From NCBI GenBank assembly GCA_018266915.1, contig JAFDZM010000063.1, positions 1 through 64,000 on the forward strand: 64,000 nucleotides of DNA, given 5' to 3'. The stretch is from Bacteroidota bacterium (GTDB lineage: Bacteria > Bacteroidota > Bacteroidia > Sphingobacteriales > Sphingobacteriaceae). The position numbers were made by a program, and so were the translations under genes. Below, piece after piece: positions 8,639 to 17,155 of the stretch. The notes below the pieces were generated by a model. That model was not told the DNA's origin. It saw only the letters and a program-made list of their open reading frames with translations, and ran no database searches. Position 1 is the stretch's first letter, and every line of letters starts with the position of its first letter.

Positions 8639-10027
8639 ATGGGACATATCGCAGAAGAGTTTTTGGTTGCCTCTGAAGATAAGGCATTTGATATGGATCA
8701 CCGCCGTATTATCAACTACAATATTGGTAAGTACGATGCGGCAGTTAACCGTGGTTTATCACGGCTCATCAACCTTGAAAACACCAAGCGCAAAGGGCAT
8801 GTGATCAAGTGGAAGGTGATGGAAAACCTGGATAAATACCTTCCGGAGTTTGAAGCGAATTTCCTGAAACGCGGTGGCAAAGTAATATGGGCCAATGATG
8901 CCGAAGAAGCCAACCGCGAGATATTAAACATCATCCAAAAAGCAGGCGCAAAAACCGTCGTGAAATCCAAATCGATGGTGACCGAGGAACTCAAACTAAA
9001 CGAATTCCTGGAAAGTCATCACATCGAATCCCTCGAAACCGATTTAGGCGAATACATTGTACAATTATTGGGTCAGCGGCCATACCATATTGTTACCCCG
9101 GCGATGCATCTTTCTAAAGAAGATATTGCCAAACTATTCAACGAACGTTTTGGTACCCCAATAGATGCCACTCCTGAACAATTAACCTTAAAAGCCCGTG
9201 AGCTTCTTCGTGAGAAATATGTTCGTGCTGATGTAGGCATTACCGGAGCCAACTTCATTATCGCCGATACAGGCAGCATTGCCATCAGCGAAAATGAAGG
9301 CAATGCCCGCCTGAGTGTGAGCTTCCCTAAAATACATATTGCTATAGCAGGCATTGAGAAAATGATCCCTTCTATGGCAGACCTGGATGTTTTTTGGCCA
9401 ATGCTGGCTACTCACGGAACAGGTCAGAACATGACGGTATATAATACCATTCTGAGCGGTCCGCGGCAGCCAAATGAAACCGATGGCCCGGAAGAAATGT
9501 ACGTGGTATTGCTGGATAATGGCCGCACTAATTTACTGGCTCAGAAAGACCAGCGCCAGGGATTATACTGCATCCGTTGCGGCGCTTGTCTGAATGCCTG
9601 CCCGGTTTATAAGAATATTGGCGGTCATACTTATGAAACCACTTACAGTGGACCAATAGGCTCAATCATTACCCCACATATGAAGGGCATGGAAGACTTT
9701 AAGCACCTAAGCTATGCATCAAGTTTGTGTGGGAGGTGTACAGAGGTATGCCCGGTAAAGATCGACATTCACAAAATGCTGCTGCTCAATCGTCGGGATG
9801 CGGTGAAAGAAGGAATAGTTACCAAAAAAGAAAAATGGGGCTGGGCCATCTGGCAAAAAGGCATGCTAAGCCGCAAACTGACAGACTTCTTCAGCGATAG
9901 AACCAAAAACAGGTTGATGAGTATGTTCTTTAGAAAAACCTGGGGGCACCTTCGCGAAATGCCAAAAGTTGCTGATAAATCATTCAGTAAGATGTGGCAG
10001 GAACGGAATAAATCTGAGGATTTATAG
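8639..10027 (+). CDS. LutB/LldF-type iron-sulfur protein
   Basis: The protein belongs to the LutB/LldF family, the Fe-S subunit of the LutABC system that oxidises L-lactate in other bacteria. It has an N-terminal LUD domain and two ferredoxin-like cluster motifs, CIRCGACLNACPVYK and CGRCTEVCPVKID, which can hold two 4Fe-4S clusters. The 462-residue length is typical. No lutA or lutC is adjacent, so the partners must be elsewhere if the system works. TAACTTAG ends 4 nt before the ATG, which predicts a leaderless mRNA. Confidence 0.88.
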   Translation: MGHIAEEFLVASEDKAFDMDHRRIINYNIGKYDAAVNRGLSRLINLENTKRKGHVIKWKVMENLDKYLPEFEANFLKRGGKVIWANDAEEANREILNIIQKAGAKTVVKSKSMVTEELKLNEFLESHHIESLETDLGEYIVQLLGQRPYHIVTPAMHLSKEDIAKLFNERFGTPIDATPEQLTLKARELLREKYVRADVGITGANFIIADTGSIAISENEGNARLSVSFPKIHIAIAGIEKMIPSMADLDVFWPMLATHGTGQNMTVYNTILSGPRQPNETDGPEEMYVVLLDNGRTNLLAQKDQRQGLYCIRCGACLNACPVYKNIGGHTYETTYSGPIGSIITPHMKGMEDFKHLSYASSLCGRCTEVCPVKIDIHKMLLLNRRDAVKEGIVTKKEKWGWAIWQKGMLSRKLTDFFSDRTKNRLMSMFFRKTWGHLREMPKVADKSFSKMWQERNKSEDL

Positions 10028-10118
10028 TCCGGAAGTCGGAAAGTCCGCATAAGTCCGAAAGCAACTTGTTCTAGTACAAACAATCTTTCTGACTTCCGGT
10101 CTTCCGGACTTTCCAACT
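10028..10118. repeat. CCGGAAGTC-type inverted repeat, likely bidirectional terminator
   Basis: AGTCCGGAAGTCGGAAAGTCCG units on the left face complementary CTTCCGGTCTTCCGGACTTTCC units on the right, filling the gap between two convergent genes. The fold would form whichever strand is transcribed, so a terminator role for both neighbours is likely. There is no classical T-run. Confidence 0.5.
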
Positions 10119-10121
10119 CAA

Positions 10122-10982
10122 TCAATGTTTATTCCCAAACCCAAACTCCTTATAAGTATTAGGCATCTCGTTACTGCTTGTAAAACCAAAGGTGTAAGTC
10201 GTCATCCAGGTCTCGAAATCAGCGCCTTTTTCTTTAGAGGGTTCGGTATATAAAGCACGAAGAAGATAAATACCTTCCCGGCTCAGTTTAAAATAGATCT
10301 GTCCTTCTTTATCAGACGATAATTTTTGCACAAAAACATCGGTGCCTTTGAGGGTTCTGATATAAAAAAGCACAACTACATTGGCTGCGGGTTTGCCTCT
10401 TAACCGTACCTGGGCAATAACATCATCGCCGTAATTGCCTTTGTAAGGATTATCTTTCAGTACAATCTCAAATTCATCATTCAACGGCTTTTCAAATCCA
10501 TTCGGACTGTTTTTTTCAACCTCAATAAGCGATTTAAGGTACCAGGTATATTTCTCCCTAAAGCTATCCTTACTGCCATTTTTTGCTTTTTCAGCATATT
10601 GCGTATAGCCCTCATCTTCCAACAACTTTATAAAATCGTCGGCTTCTATATCGTCGGTGATCGATTTTCTGACCATATGAATGGTCTGAAGGCCATCAGA
10701 TTCCAATGGCATGGATATGATCGGCGATGCACTGTCTTTTGCTACGGTTAACAGGTTGGTTGTCCTCTTGCCGCTTTGAATATCAAACTTTTCGATTTTT
10801 GATGCTTCATATTTTAATTCATCAGTCATGGTAAACTGATTAACACGGATCAGGTGCAAATTGAGCTTATCGCCCTTATGTATAACAAAGTTCTCTGGCA
10901 GCAAAACATAATCTTCCTGCGCGCTGGCTTTGGTTACGATGAGCGAAAACAGGCAAAAAAGCAAAAAATAGGTTTGTTTCAT
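10122..10982 (-). CDS. Exported protein, DUF4198-like
   Basis: A signal peptide (MKQTYFLLFCLF... ending KASA) precedes about 265 residues of mainly beta character. The opening YVLLPENFVIHKGDKLNLHL and the later GKPAANVVVLFYIRTLKG and YLLRALYTEP stretches resemble DUF4198 proteins, which pair a metal-uptake-like beta domain with a C-terminal carboxypeptidase-regulatory-like fold. The function of the family is not established. It is a single gene, convergent with the lutB-like gene and divergent from the E1 gene. The assignment rests on pattern memory only. Confidence 0.6.
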   Translation of the reverse strand: MKQTYFLLFCLFSLIVTKASAQEDYVLLPENFVIHKGDKLNLHLIRVNQFTMTDELKYEASKIEKFDIQSGKRTTNLLTVAKDSASPIISMPLESDGLQTIHMVRKSITDDIEADDFIKLLEDEGYTQYAEKAKNGSKDSFREKYTWYLKSLIEVEKNSPNGFEKPLNDEFEIVLKDNPYKGNYGDDVIAQVRLRGKPAANVVVLFYIRTLKGTDVFVQKLSSDKEGQIYFKLSREGIYLLRALYTEPSKEKGADFETWMTTYTFGFTSSNEMPNTYKEFGFGNKH

Positions 10983-11043
10983 ATGGATAAGATAGAAATC
11001 ATGTAAACATACAAAGTTTTAAAAACTTCAGTAGTTTAGCTAC

Positions 11044-13020
11044 ATGGTTTTTGATCGGAAAAACATCGATAATGACAAATTAGTCACATTTTATAAGGCT
11101 TTGCTATGGCCAAGACTGATTGAAGAAAAAATGCTGATCCTGCTGAGGCAGGGCCGTATCGGCAAATGGTTCTCAGGAATTGGCCAGGAGGCAATTGCTG
11201 TGGGCAGTACGCTGGCTATGCAGCCTTACGAATATATATTGCCTATGCACCGTAACCTGGGCGTATTCACGACGCGGGATATTCCGCTTTCGAGACTGAT
11301 GGCGCAATGGCAGGGTAAAGCCTCAGGCTTTACCAAAGGGCGCGATCGTTCTTTTCATTTTGGTACACAAGAGTATAAGATTATCGGGATGATATCTCAC
11401 CTCGGCCCACAAATGGCGTTGGCTGATGGTATTGCGTTAGCGGATGTATTAAGCAAAAGGCATAGAGCAACATTAGTTTTCACAGGTGAAGGCGGTACCA
11501 GTGAGGGTGATTTTCACGAGGCATTGAATGTGGCTTCGGTTTGGAACCTGCCGGTGATATTCCTGATCGAGAATAATGGTTATGGGCTATCTACGCCTGT
11601 AAATGAGCAATATAAATGCGAGCGATTGAGCGACCGGGCAATAGGCTATGGAATTGAAGGGCGAACTATAGACGGGAATAATATACTGGAAGTTTATCAT
11701 ACCATTAATGAAATCGCGACAGACATCCGTCAAAATCCCAGGCCAGTTTTGCTGGAATGTATGACCTTCCGGATGCGCGGCCACGAAGAAGCTTCCGGAA
11801 CCAAATACGTGCCTCAGCATTTGTTTGACGAATGGAAAGAGAAAGATCCAATAGCCAATTTTGAGAAGTTTTTGTTGGACGAGGGTGCATTGACTGAAGA
11901 GTCGATAAAAGTGATCAAAGGCGGATTTACCACGATGATCGACATTGAGATTGAAAAGGTATTCAGCGAACCAGATATTGTACCGAACGAGGAATTAGAG
12001 TTAAGGGACATGTACAAACCTTCCAACCTTCCAATTTTACAACCTTCCAACAATAAAGCAAACAAAAGATACATCGATGCCATAAGCGATGGTCTGCGAC
12101 AGGGTATGCAAAGGTTTGATAAGCTGGTATTGATGGGACAAGATATTGCTGAGTACGGTGGTGCGTTTAAGATCACGCAAGGCTTTGTAGAAGAGTTTGG
12201 CCTTGATCGGGTGCGCAACACGCCTATTTGTGAGTCAGGAATTGTTGGAACAGCAATGGGTTTATCTATCAACGGTTATAAGTCGGTTGTAGAGATGCAG
12301 TTTGCCGATTTCGTTACCTGCGCCTTTAACCAGGTAATAAACAACCTGGCAAAAACTCATTATCGCTGGGGAGAGAATGTGGATGTAGTAGTGCGTATGC
12401 CAACCGGTGCAGGAACAGGGGCAGGCCCGTTTCATTCGCAGAGCAATGAAGCCTGGTTTACCAAAACACCCGGTTTGAAAGTAGTTTACCCGGCATTTCC
12501 ATCGGATGCGAAAGGTTTGTTATTAGCAGCTATTGAAGACCCCAATCCGGTGATTTATTTCGAGCATAAATATTTATACCGCAGCATTAGTGAAGATATA
12601 GCTAATGAGGCATATGCTATCGAAATTGGTAAAGCCAGGCTAATTCAGGAGGGCCAACAAGCGAGTATTATAACTTATGGATTAGGCGTTCACTGGGCAT
12701 TGGATTATGCAAAAGCTCATCCGGATGAATCAATTGAAATCGTAGATCTACGCTCATTACAGCCCTGGGACAAAGAAGCAGTTGAAGCGAGCGTAAAAAA
12801 GACCGGACGGGTTCTGATATTACACGAAGACACCCTAACCAACGGTTTTGGCGGAGAAATAGCTGCTCATTTAGCCGAACATTGCTTCAAATATCTGGAC
12901 GCCCCGGTTATGCGCTGCGCCAGTCTGGATACCGCCATACCGATGAATAAAGCACTGGAAGACCAGTTTCTGGCGAAAGCGAGGCTGGAAGAGATGATGG
13001 AGAAATTGTTGAGATATTAA
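11044..13020 (+). CDS. Fused alpha-beta E1 component of a 2-oxoacid dehydrogenase
   Basis: The first half is an E1 alpha subunit with the thiamine-diphosphate motif GEGGTSEGDFHEALN...ENNGYG; the second half, from about residue 340, is an E1 beta subunit (GQDIAEYGGAF, QFADFVTCAFNQ, PTGAGTGAGPFHSQSNE). Such fusions act in branched-chain 2-oxoacid or pyruvate dehydrogenase complexes and are common in Bacteroidota. The substrate is not certain, but branched-chain use fits iso-fatty-acid synthesis. The linker (residues about 325-337) is encoded by a CCTTCCAAC simple repeat like those in intergenic gaps. TAGTTTAG ends 4 nt before the ATG. Confidence 0.93.
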   Translation: MVFDRKNIDNDKLVTFYKALLWPRLIEEKMLILLRQGRIGKWFSGIGQEAIAVGSTLAMQPYEYILPMHRNLGVFTTRDIPLSRLMAQWQGKASGFTKGRDRSFHFGTQEYKIIGMISHLGPQMALADGIALADVLSKRHRATLVFTGEGGTSEGDFHEALNVASVWNLPVIFLIENNGYGLSTPVNEQYKCERLSDRAIGYGIEGRTIDGNNILEVYHTINEIATDIRQNPRPVLLECMTFRMRGHEEASGTKYVPQHLFDEWKEKDPIANFEKFLLDEGALTEESIKVIKGGFTTMIDIEIEKVFSEPDIVPNEELELRDMYKPSNLPILQPSNNKANKRYIDAISDGLRQGMQRFDKLVLMGQDIAEYGGAFKITQGFVEEFGLDRVRNTPICESGIVGTAMGLSINGYKSVVEMQFADFVTCAFNQVINNLAKTHYRWGENVDVVVRMPTGAGTGAGPFHSQSNEAWFTKTPGLKVVYPAFPSDAKGLLLAAIEDPNPVIYFEHKYLYRSISEDIANEAYAIEIGKARLIQEGQQASIITYGLGVHWALDYAKAHPDESIEIVDLRSLQPWDKEAVEASVKKTGRVLILHEDTLTNGFGGEIAAHLAEHCFKYLDAPVMRCASLDTAIPMNKALEDQFLAKARLEEMMEKLLRY

Positions 13021-13035
13021 TCGTAACTTAGTATT

Positions 13036-13284
13036 ATGATCACGCTCGAGGACATTTACAAAGAGGACCCCACACAACGTATAATAGACGAAGGTGCTGG
13101 TTGGGGCGCAGAGCAGATGCTAAAAGCCGGAGTGCCTATTTTTTACCGTAACGAGAAATATCCTGAAACTTTGAAAGGTGATCTGTTTGTAAAAGAATAC
13201 CCGAACGGCGCTAAATTCTTAGTGCGAAAAGAGCTGACAAGCGATTACCGATTGCTGGAAGAAATAATCAAACCACTGGACTAA
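13036..13284 (+). CDS. Small protein preceding the zeta-like kinase
   Basis: I do not recognise this 82-residue protein. It is acidic at both ends and has an MLKAGVPIFYRNEKYPETLKGDLFVKEYPNGAKFLV core that looks like short beta-strands. Its stop overlaps the start of the zeta-like kinase (TAATG), so the two are translationally coupled. That geometry and size suggest an antitoxin or substrate-specific partner, but it has no similarity to the epsilon antitoxin that I can see. TAACTTAG ends exactly 4 nt before the ATG. Confidence 0.8.
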   Translation: MITLEDIYKEDPTQRIIDEGAGWGAEQMLKAGVPIFYRNEKYPETLKGDLFVKEYPNGAKFLVRKELTSDYRLLEEIIKPLD

Positions 13285-13853
13285 TGCCTACGTTAGTTGT
13301 TATTGGTGGCCCGAATGGTTCCGGAAAAACTACACTGACTTCATACTTAATTCAAAAAGCAAGAATTAAATCTGCAGTCATTAATCCTGACGAAATAGCG
13401 TTTAAAGAATTTGGGAATTACAGCTTTCATGTAAAAGCTGCGAGAGTTGCTTTAAGCAGAAGAAAGCAAGCTATAGAAAACAGAGAAGACTTTGCCTTTG
13501 AAACTACCTTTTCAGGAAGCTCTGAAATTGATGAGGTCATGGCAGCAAAATCAGTTGGTTATCATGTGATTCTCTATTTTGTTGCGTTGCAATCGGTTCT
13601 GGATAATGTGACAAGGGTTGAAGAGCGCAGGACCAACTTGGGTCATCATGTTGAATTGAAAGATATCGTGCGGCGACATGAAAAAAGCAGAATTAATCTT
13701 ATAAACCATATCGGATTATTTGATAAAGCCTATTTATTTGATAATTCAGATGTCATTCGTTCCAGGGTAGCCATTTTTGAAAATGGTAAATCGGGCTGGA
13801 TAAATGAGAAAAATAAGCATCACCCTTTTTTCGAAGATTTGTTTAAAAGCTAA
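13284..13853 (+). CDS. Zeta-toxin-like P-loop kinase
   Basis: The protein has the zeta-toxin fold signatures: Walker A GGPNGSGKTT near the N-terminus, NPDEIAF (catalytic Asp region), AFETTFSG (substrate and Glu region), and RVEERRTNLGHHV. Zeta toxins phosphorylate UDP-N-acetylglucosamine and block cell-wall synthesis; many chromosomal relatives have unknown substrates. At 189 residues it is the compact form. It overlaps the 82-residue ORF by one base at its start and the convergent SprT-like gene by 4 bp at its end. Base composition looks more AT-rich than its neighbours, which may signal transfer. Confidence 0.85.
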   Translation: MPTLVVIGGPNGSGKTTLTSYLIQKARIKSAVINPDEIAFKEFGNYSFHVKAARVALSRRKQAIENREDFAFETTFSGSSEIDEVMAAKSVGYHVILYFVALQSVLDNVTRVEERRTNLGHHVELKDIVRRHEKSRINLINHIGLFDKAYLFDNSDVIRSRVAIFENGKSGWINEKNKHHPFFEDLFKS

Positions 13854-14464
13854 GCTTCCACCAACTCCACCTCGGCAATCGGACTAAACAAATAAACGCG
13901 CTTAGTTTTTAACTCGGTGCATTTGTAACGTTTGCGCAGTTTTTCCTCTTTTCTGAATACGCGGCCATTTTTCAGTTTGAATAAAGAATGCATCGGTATT
14001 TTGTCAACCGTAAGGTGTGTTTCCGGCTTTGGGGCATCATATAAACGTAGGGATTTATACAGATGCAGATCGGTACAACTTGACGCAGCCGGGTTATTCA
14101 GATATTTTACTATAGCATGCTTTACGTCCGGCGGAAAAATCTCCTTCTCAAAAAATGGCTGCATCATTTTTTTGAAGTTGGCTTTCCATTCGGTGCCGTG
14201 TGGTTTTGCTTTATGTCTATGCTCGTTCCAGGTATGCAGGTGCGCAAACTCGTGCACAGTAGTCACCAGGAATGCGTAGACATTCAGATCATAATTTACG
14301 GAGATGCGATGTCCTTTCCCTCCATGCGGGGGACGGTAATCACCAAACTTGCTGTTGCGGTTGCGGGAAATCTTAAATTCACAATTAAAGTAATCTATCC
14401 AGCGGGCTATCAGCGGCGCCGCCGCTGGTGGAAGATACCTTTCTAAAACTTTTACCTTATCCAA
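13850..14464 (-). CDS. SprT-like domain protein
   Basis: This is a predicted zinc metalloprotease-like protein of the SprT family. The zinc motif H71-E-F-A-H75 and a third possible ligand in KPHGTEWK are visible. Relatives such as Spartan cut DNA-protein crosslinks, but bacterial SprT function is poorly known. The start is TTG at 14464, preceded by AGAGG about 6 nt upstream (one of the few Shine-Dalgarno-like sites here) and TATTTTTG further up. It is convergent with the zeta-like kinase, the stops overlapping by 4 bp. Confidence 0.85.
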   Translation of the reverse strand: MDKVKVLERYLPPAAAPLIARWIDYFNCEFKISRNRNSKFGDYRPPHGGKGHRISVNYDLNVYAFLVTTVHEFAHLHTWNEHRHKAKPHGTEWKANFKKMMQPFFEKEIFPPDVKHAIVKYLNNPAASSCTDLHLYKSLRLYDAPKPETHLTVDKIPMHSLFKLKNGRVFRKEEKLRKRYKCTELKTKRVYLFSPIAEVELVEA

Positions 14465-14576
14465 TTTTACCTCTTTTCAAAAATACTGTTTTGAGCTGAA
14501 AGCAGAAAGACCAAAGCAGAAAGTAAATTAGTGATGATGAGTTAAATAAAAGCTTTTGGCTTTCAGCTTTATGCTT

Positions 14577-16688
14577 TTACCTTAACAAATGATAGGTAAT
14601 GAAACTCACGATATAAGCCAGCCCCGTCATATAAACGAACTGTGAAGCCGGCCAGCGCCAGTTTTTGGTTTCGCGATAGACTACGGCCATGGTGCTGGCG
14701 CATTGCATGGCGAAAGCATAAAACATCATCAAAGAGAATGCTACCGCAACTGTGAATACGGGCTGGCCATCGGGGTTTTTGGCAGTAGCCATTTTTTGCT
14801 GAACGGATTCCATCTTCTCGGCATCACCTTCTACGCTATAGATGGTTGCCATAGTGCCCACAAATACTTCACGTGCTGCAAAAGAAGTAATCAACGCAAT
14901 GCCAATTTTCCAGTCGAAACCAAGTGGTTTGATAACGGGTTCGATAGCATGGCCCAACACGCCTGCGTATGAGTTCTCCAGCTTTTCAGAAGCAACTGCA
15001 TGATGCAAATCATCGGCGCTCATGTGCTGCGTATATTGAGCTTGCTTATATTTCTGTTCTATCCGTTCAAAACGGTTACCTGGCCCGTAGGATGCCAATA
15101 CCCAAAGAATAACCGATATAGCTACTATCACCTTACCCGCTTGTAAAACGAATGCTTTGGCACGGTTGTACATATCCTGCCCTACATTTTTCCATCGCGG
15201 CATACGGTAAACAGGCAATTCCATAATGAAATAACCGCGTTCGCGGGATTTCAGTAAAAATTTCATCACGAAAGCTACTGTAATAGCCGATACTAAACTA
15301 AACAGGTACATACCCGTAAGCACCAATCCTTGCAGGTTAAATATCCACCATATATTACGATTGGGAACCACCAATGCGATTAGTAGCGTGTAGATTGGCA
15401 AACGGGCAGAGCAAGTTACTAATGGCGTCACCATGATAGTGATCATGCGGTCTTTCCAGTTCTCAATGGTACGTGTGCTCATGATGGATGGTACGGCACA
15501 GGCAAATCCCCCTATAAGCGGCACTACCGATTTGCCGTTAAGGCCCACCTTGCGCATCAGCCTATCCATCATAAAGGTGACGCGCGACATATAGCCCGTA
15601 TCTTCCAGTATAGAGATAAACCCAAAAAGAATAGCGATTTGCGGTATAAACACCATCACGCCGCTTAAACCACCCAGCACACCATCAACTACCAGGTTAA
15701 CTAACGGTCCGGCAGGTAAGATGCGATGCAATGACGATTGCAGCCAGACGAAGAAGTCGCCGATCAGTTCCATCGGGTAAGCTGACCATGCAAAAATAGA
15801 TTGGAAAATAAATAGCAGGATTGCAAAAAATATAACAAACCCGAAAACACGGTGAGTTAATATCTTGTCGATCTTATTGCTGATGTTTTCTTCCTGCGCG
15901 GTTTCATGTTTCTTTACTGTATCATACAGCAGATCATTAATGAAACTATACCGCGCAATGGTTTCTGTAGCTTGTGACTTTTGCGAATGGAAACTGAATT
16001 CCTGTTCCAATTCCTCAATACGGTCGCTTTGAACAGGACTTAAGAACTTAAGCGTTTCGTGCTGGTGTGCCAGTTGCAGTGCATAATACGGGTTCTCAAC
16101 CTCGATCTCTTTACTGATCTGCGCGATCAGTTGTGGAGCAAGTGCTTCTACGTCTATTGTGTCTTCCTGTAAGGCAAACCTGTTGGCATAGCTAATAGCT
16201 GATTTAAGCTGATCGATGCCTTCAATTTTTCGGGCAGAGATTGGCACTACCGGTACGCCAAGTTTTTGCGCAAAAGCATTTACATCGATGGTAATACCCG
16301 ACTTTTTGGCCAGGTCCATCATGTTCAGGGCAACTATAACAGGCAGCTTCAGATCGGCAACCTGGGTATAGAGCAATAAGTTTCTTTTCAGATTGGAGGC
16401 GTCAAGGATGACTACAACCAGATCTGGGCGCAAAGGGTTGGCCTTATCGGCTAAAACAGAAAAAACGATAGACTCGTCCCTGCTTTTAGGATAAAGACTG
16501 TAAGTACCCGGAAGGTCGATAATTTCAGCTCGGCGCCCGTCGGGTAAATCGCAGAGTCCTGTTTTCTTATCGACAGTTACACCCGGAAAGTTCCCGATTT
16601 TTTGATTGAGCCCGGTTAAAACATTAAAGAGCGTTGATTTACCGGTATTTGGATTTCCTACAAGCGCTACTTTCAGATCAGCGTCCAC
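14577..16688 (-). CDS. feoB: Ferrous iron transporter FeoB
   Basis: FeoB imports Fe(II) across the inner membrane. The N-terminal G domain shows GNPNTGKSTLFN (G1), DLPGTYSLYP (G3) and NMMDLAKK (G4), followed by a helical spacer and two gate regions of multiple membrane helices (VMVFIPQIAILFGFIS; FAARE). The 703-residue length is typical. It lies 10 bp downstream of feoA in one operon with a clear promoter and dyad operator (16935-16970). A repeat-rich AAAGC spacer (about 14480-14576) follows its stop. Confidence 0.97.
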   Translation of the reverse strand: MDADLKVALVGNPNTGKSTLFNVLTGLNQKIGNFPGVTVDKKTGLCDLPDGRRAEIIDLPGTYSLYPKSRDESIVFSVLADKANPLRPDLVVVILDASNLKRNLLLYTQVADLKLPVIVALNMMDLAKKSGITIDVNAFAQKLGVPVVPISARKIEGIDQLKSAISYANRFALQEDTIDVEALAPQLIAQISKEIEVENPYYALQLAHQHETLKFLSPVQSDRIEELEQEFSFHSQKSQATETIARYSFINDLLYDTVKKHETAQEENISNKIDKILTHRVFGFVIFFAILLFIFQSIFAWSAYPMELIGDFFVWLQSSLHRILPAGPLVNLVVDGVLGGLSGVMVFIPQIAILFGFISILEDTGYMSRVTFMMDRLMRKVGLNGKSVVPLIGGFACAVPSIMSTRTIENWKDRMITIMVTPLVTCSARLPIYTLLIALVVPNRNIWWIFNLQGLVLTGMYLFSLVSAITVAFVMKFLLKSRERGYFIMELPVYRMPRWKNVGQDMYNRAKAFVLQAGKVIVAISVILWVLASYGPGNRFERIEQKYKQAQYTQHMSADDLHHAVASEKLENSYAGVLGHAIEPVIKPLGFDWKIGIALITSFAAREVFVGTMATIYSVEGDAEKMESVQQKMATAKNPDGQPVFTVAVAFSLMMFYAFAMQCASTMAVVYRETKNWRWPASQFVYMTGLAYIVSFITYHLLR

Positions 16689-16698
16689 TTGTTAAAAA

Positions 16699-16914
16699 TT
16701 ACTGCAGGATAATGGTTGAAGCTTCTTTTCTGCGCAGACTTAATTGATAACCCGAAACATGAATAGCAATTGGGTCGCCAAGAGGGGCAACGCGCGAAAC
16801 AGTGATCTGTTCGCCGGGCAAACATCCCATTTCCATCAACTTCACCGACATTTCCAGATCGGTAAACTCCTTAACTATTCCTGTTTCTCCTACTTCAAGT
16901 TGTGAAAGCCTCAT
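16699..16914 (-). CDS. feoA: Ferrous iron transport accessory protein FeoA
   Basis: The 71-residue SH3-like protein (MRLSQLEVGETGIVKEF... YQLSLRRKEA) assists FeoB, probably by binding its cytoplasmic part. It is the first gene of the feoAB operon and sits about 15 nt downstream of the predicted transcription start. Confidence 0.95.
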   Translation of the reverse strand: MRLSQLEVGETGIVKEFTDLEMSVKLMEMGCLPGEQITVSRVAPLGDPIAIHVSGYQLSLRRKEASTIILQ

Positions 16915-16934
16915 GTTTTTAATACTTAACTGAA

Positions 16935-16966
16935 CAAATGTAGACCTTATTTAAATTAAATCCAAA
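16935..16966 (-). promoter_or_regulatory. feoAB promoter
   Basis: Read on the minus strand, TTTG (16966-16963) is followed after exactly 20 bp by TACATTTG (16942-16935), a perfect match to the Bacteroidota promoter consensus. The feoA start codon is 20 bp beyond. The spacer is covered by the dyad at 16946-16970. Confidence 0.75.
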
Positions 16967-16970
16967 TAAG
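16946..16970 (-). promoter_or_regulatory. Dyad operator over the feoAB promoter
   Basis: CTTATTT and AAATAAG form perfect 7-bp arms with a further symmetric ATTNAAT centre, together a 25-bp dyad between and over the -33 and -7 boxes. A repressor bound here would block RNA polymerase, as expected for iron-dependent control of feoAB. A Fur- or DtxR-family protein is the natural candidate; the site is not a recognisable copy of the E. coli Fur box. Confidence 0.6.
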
Positions 16971-16973
16971 AAC

Positions 16974-16991
16974 TAGTGATTTATATCACTA
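16974..16991. promoter_or_regulatory. Crp/Fnr-like palindrome upstream of feoAB
   Basis: TAGTGATTTATATCACTA is an 18-bp palindrome with perfect 7-bp arms. The GTGA-N6-TCAC core resembles a Crp/Fnr-family site, and its centre is about 53 bp upstream of the predicted feoA transcription start, a position from which an activator could act. Fnr-type control of feo (Fe(II) exists under low oxygen) is known in other bacteria. Confidence 0.4.
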
Positions 16992-17020
16992 TTTTACATG
17001 ACCAATGTCATTAATTGTAT

Positions 17021-17155
17021 TCAAGCAATATTTTCGATTGGTTTCGGGTGGTTAATTTGGCCGAAATGAGGGCATCCGCAGTCTTTTTTAAAGATGCCGC
17101 ATGATGAAAGGCTTACTGCTGCTATCAGAATAACGAGGTATTTAACTTTTTTCAT
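17021..17155 (-). CDS. Small lipoprotein, 44 residues
   Basis: This short ORF starts ATG at 17155 and stops at 17021. It encodes a Lys-rich start, a hydrophobic segment and the lipobox SLSSC, followed by a short tail with KDCGCPHFGQ. The start lies inside the last codons of vanZ (14-nt overlap), so translation is coupled. After acylation about 26 residues remain, with a CxC pair and His, which could bind metal. The function is unknown; position between gcvH-vanZ and feoAB may be incidental. Confidence 0.75.
   Translation of the reverse strand: MKKVKYLVILIAAVSLSSCGIFKKDCGCPHFGQINHPKPIENIA

Noticed and set aside
13036..13853. Classical epsilon/zeta toxin-antitoxin pair
   Set aside because: The kinase is zeta-like but the small partner shows no epsilon-like three-helix sequence; the pair is reported as unassigned.
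14117..14446. Plus-strand ORF of 109 residues opposite the SprT-like gene
   Set aside because: It is antisense to a gene with a clear zinc motif and shows no recognisable domain; it is a frame shadow.
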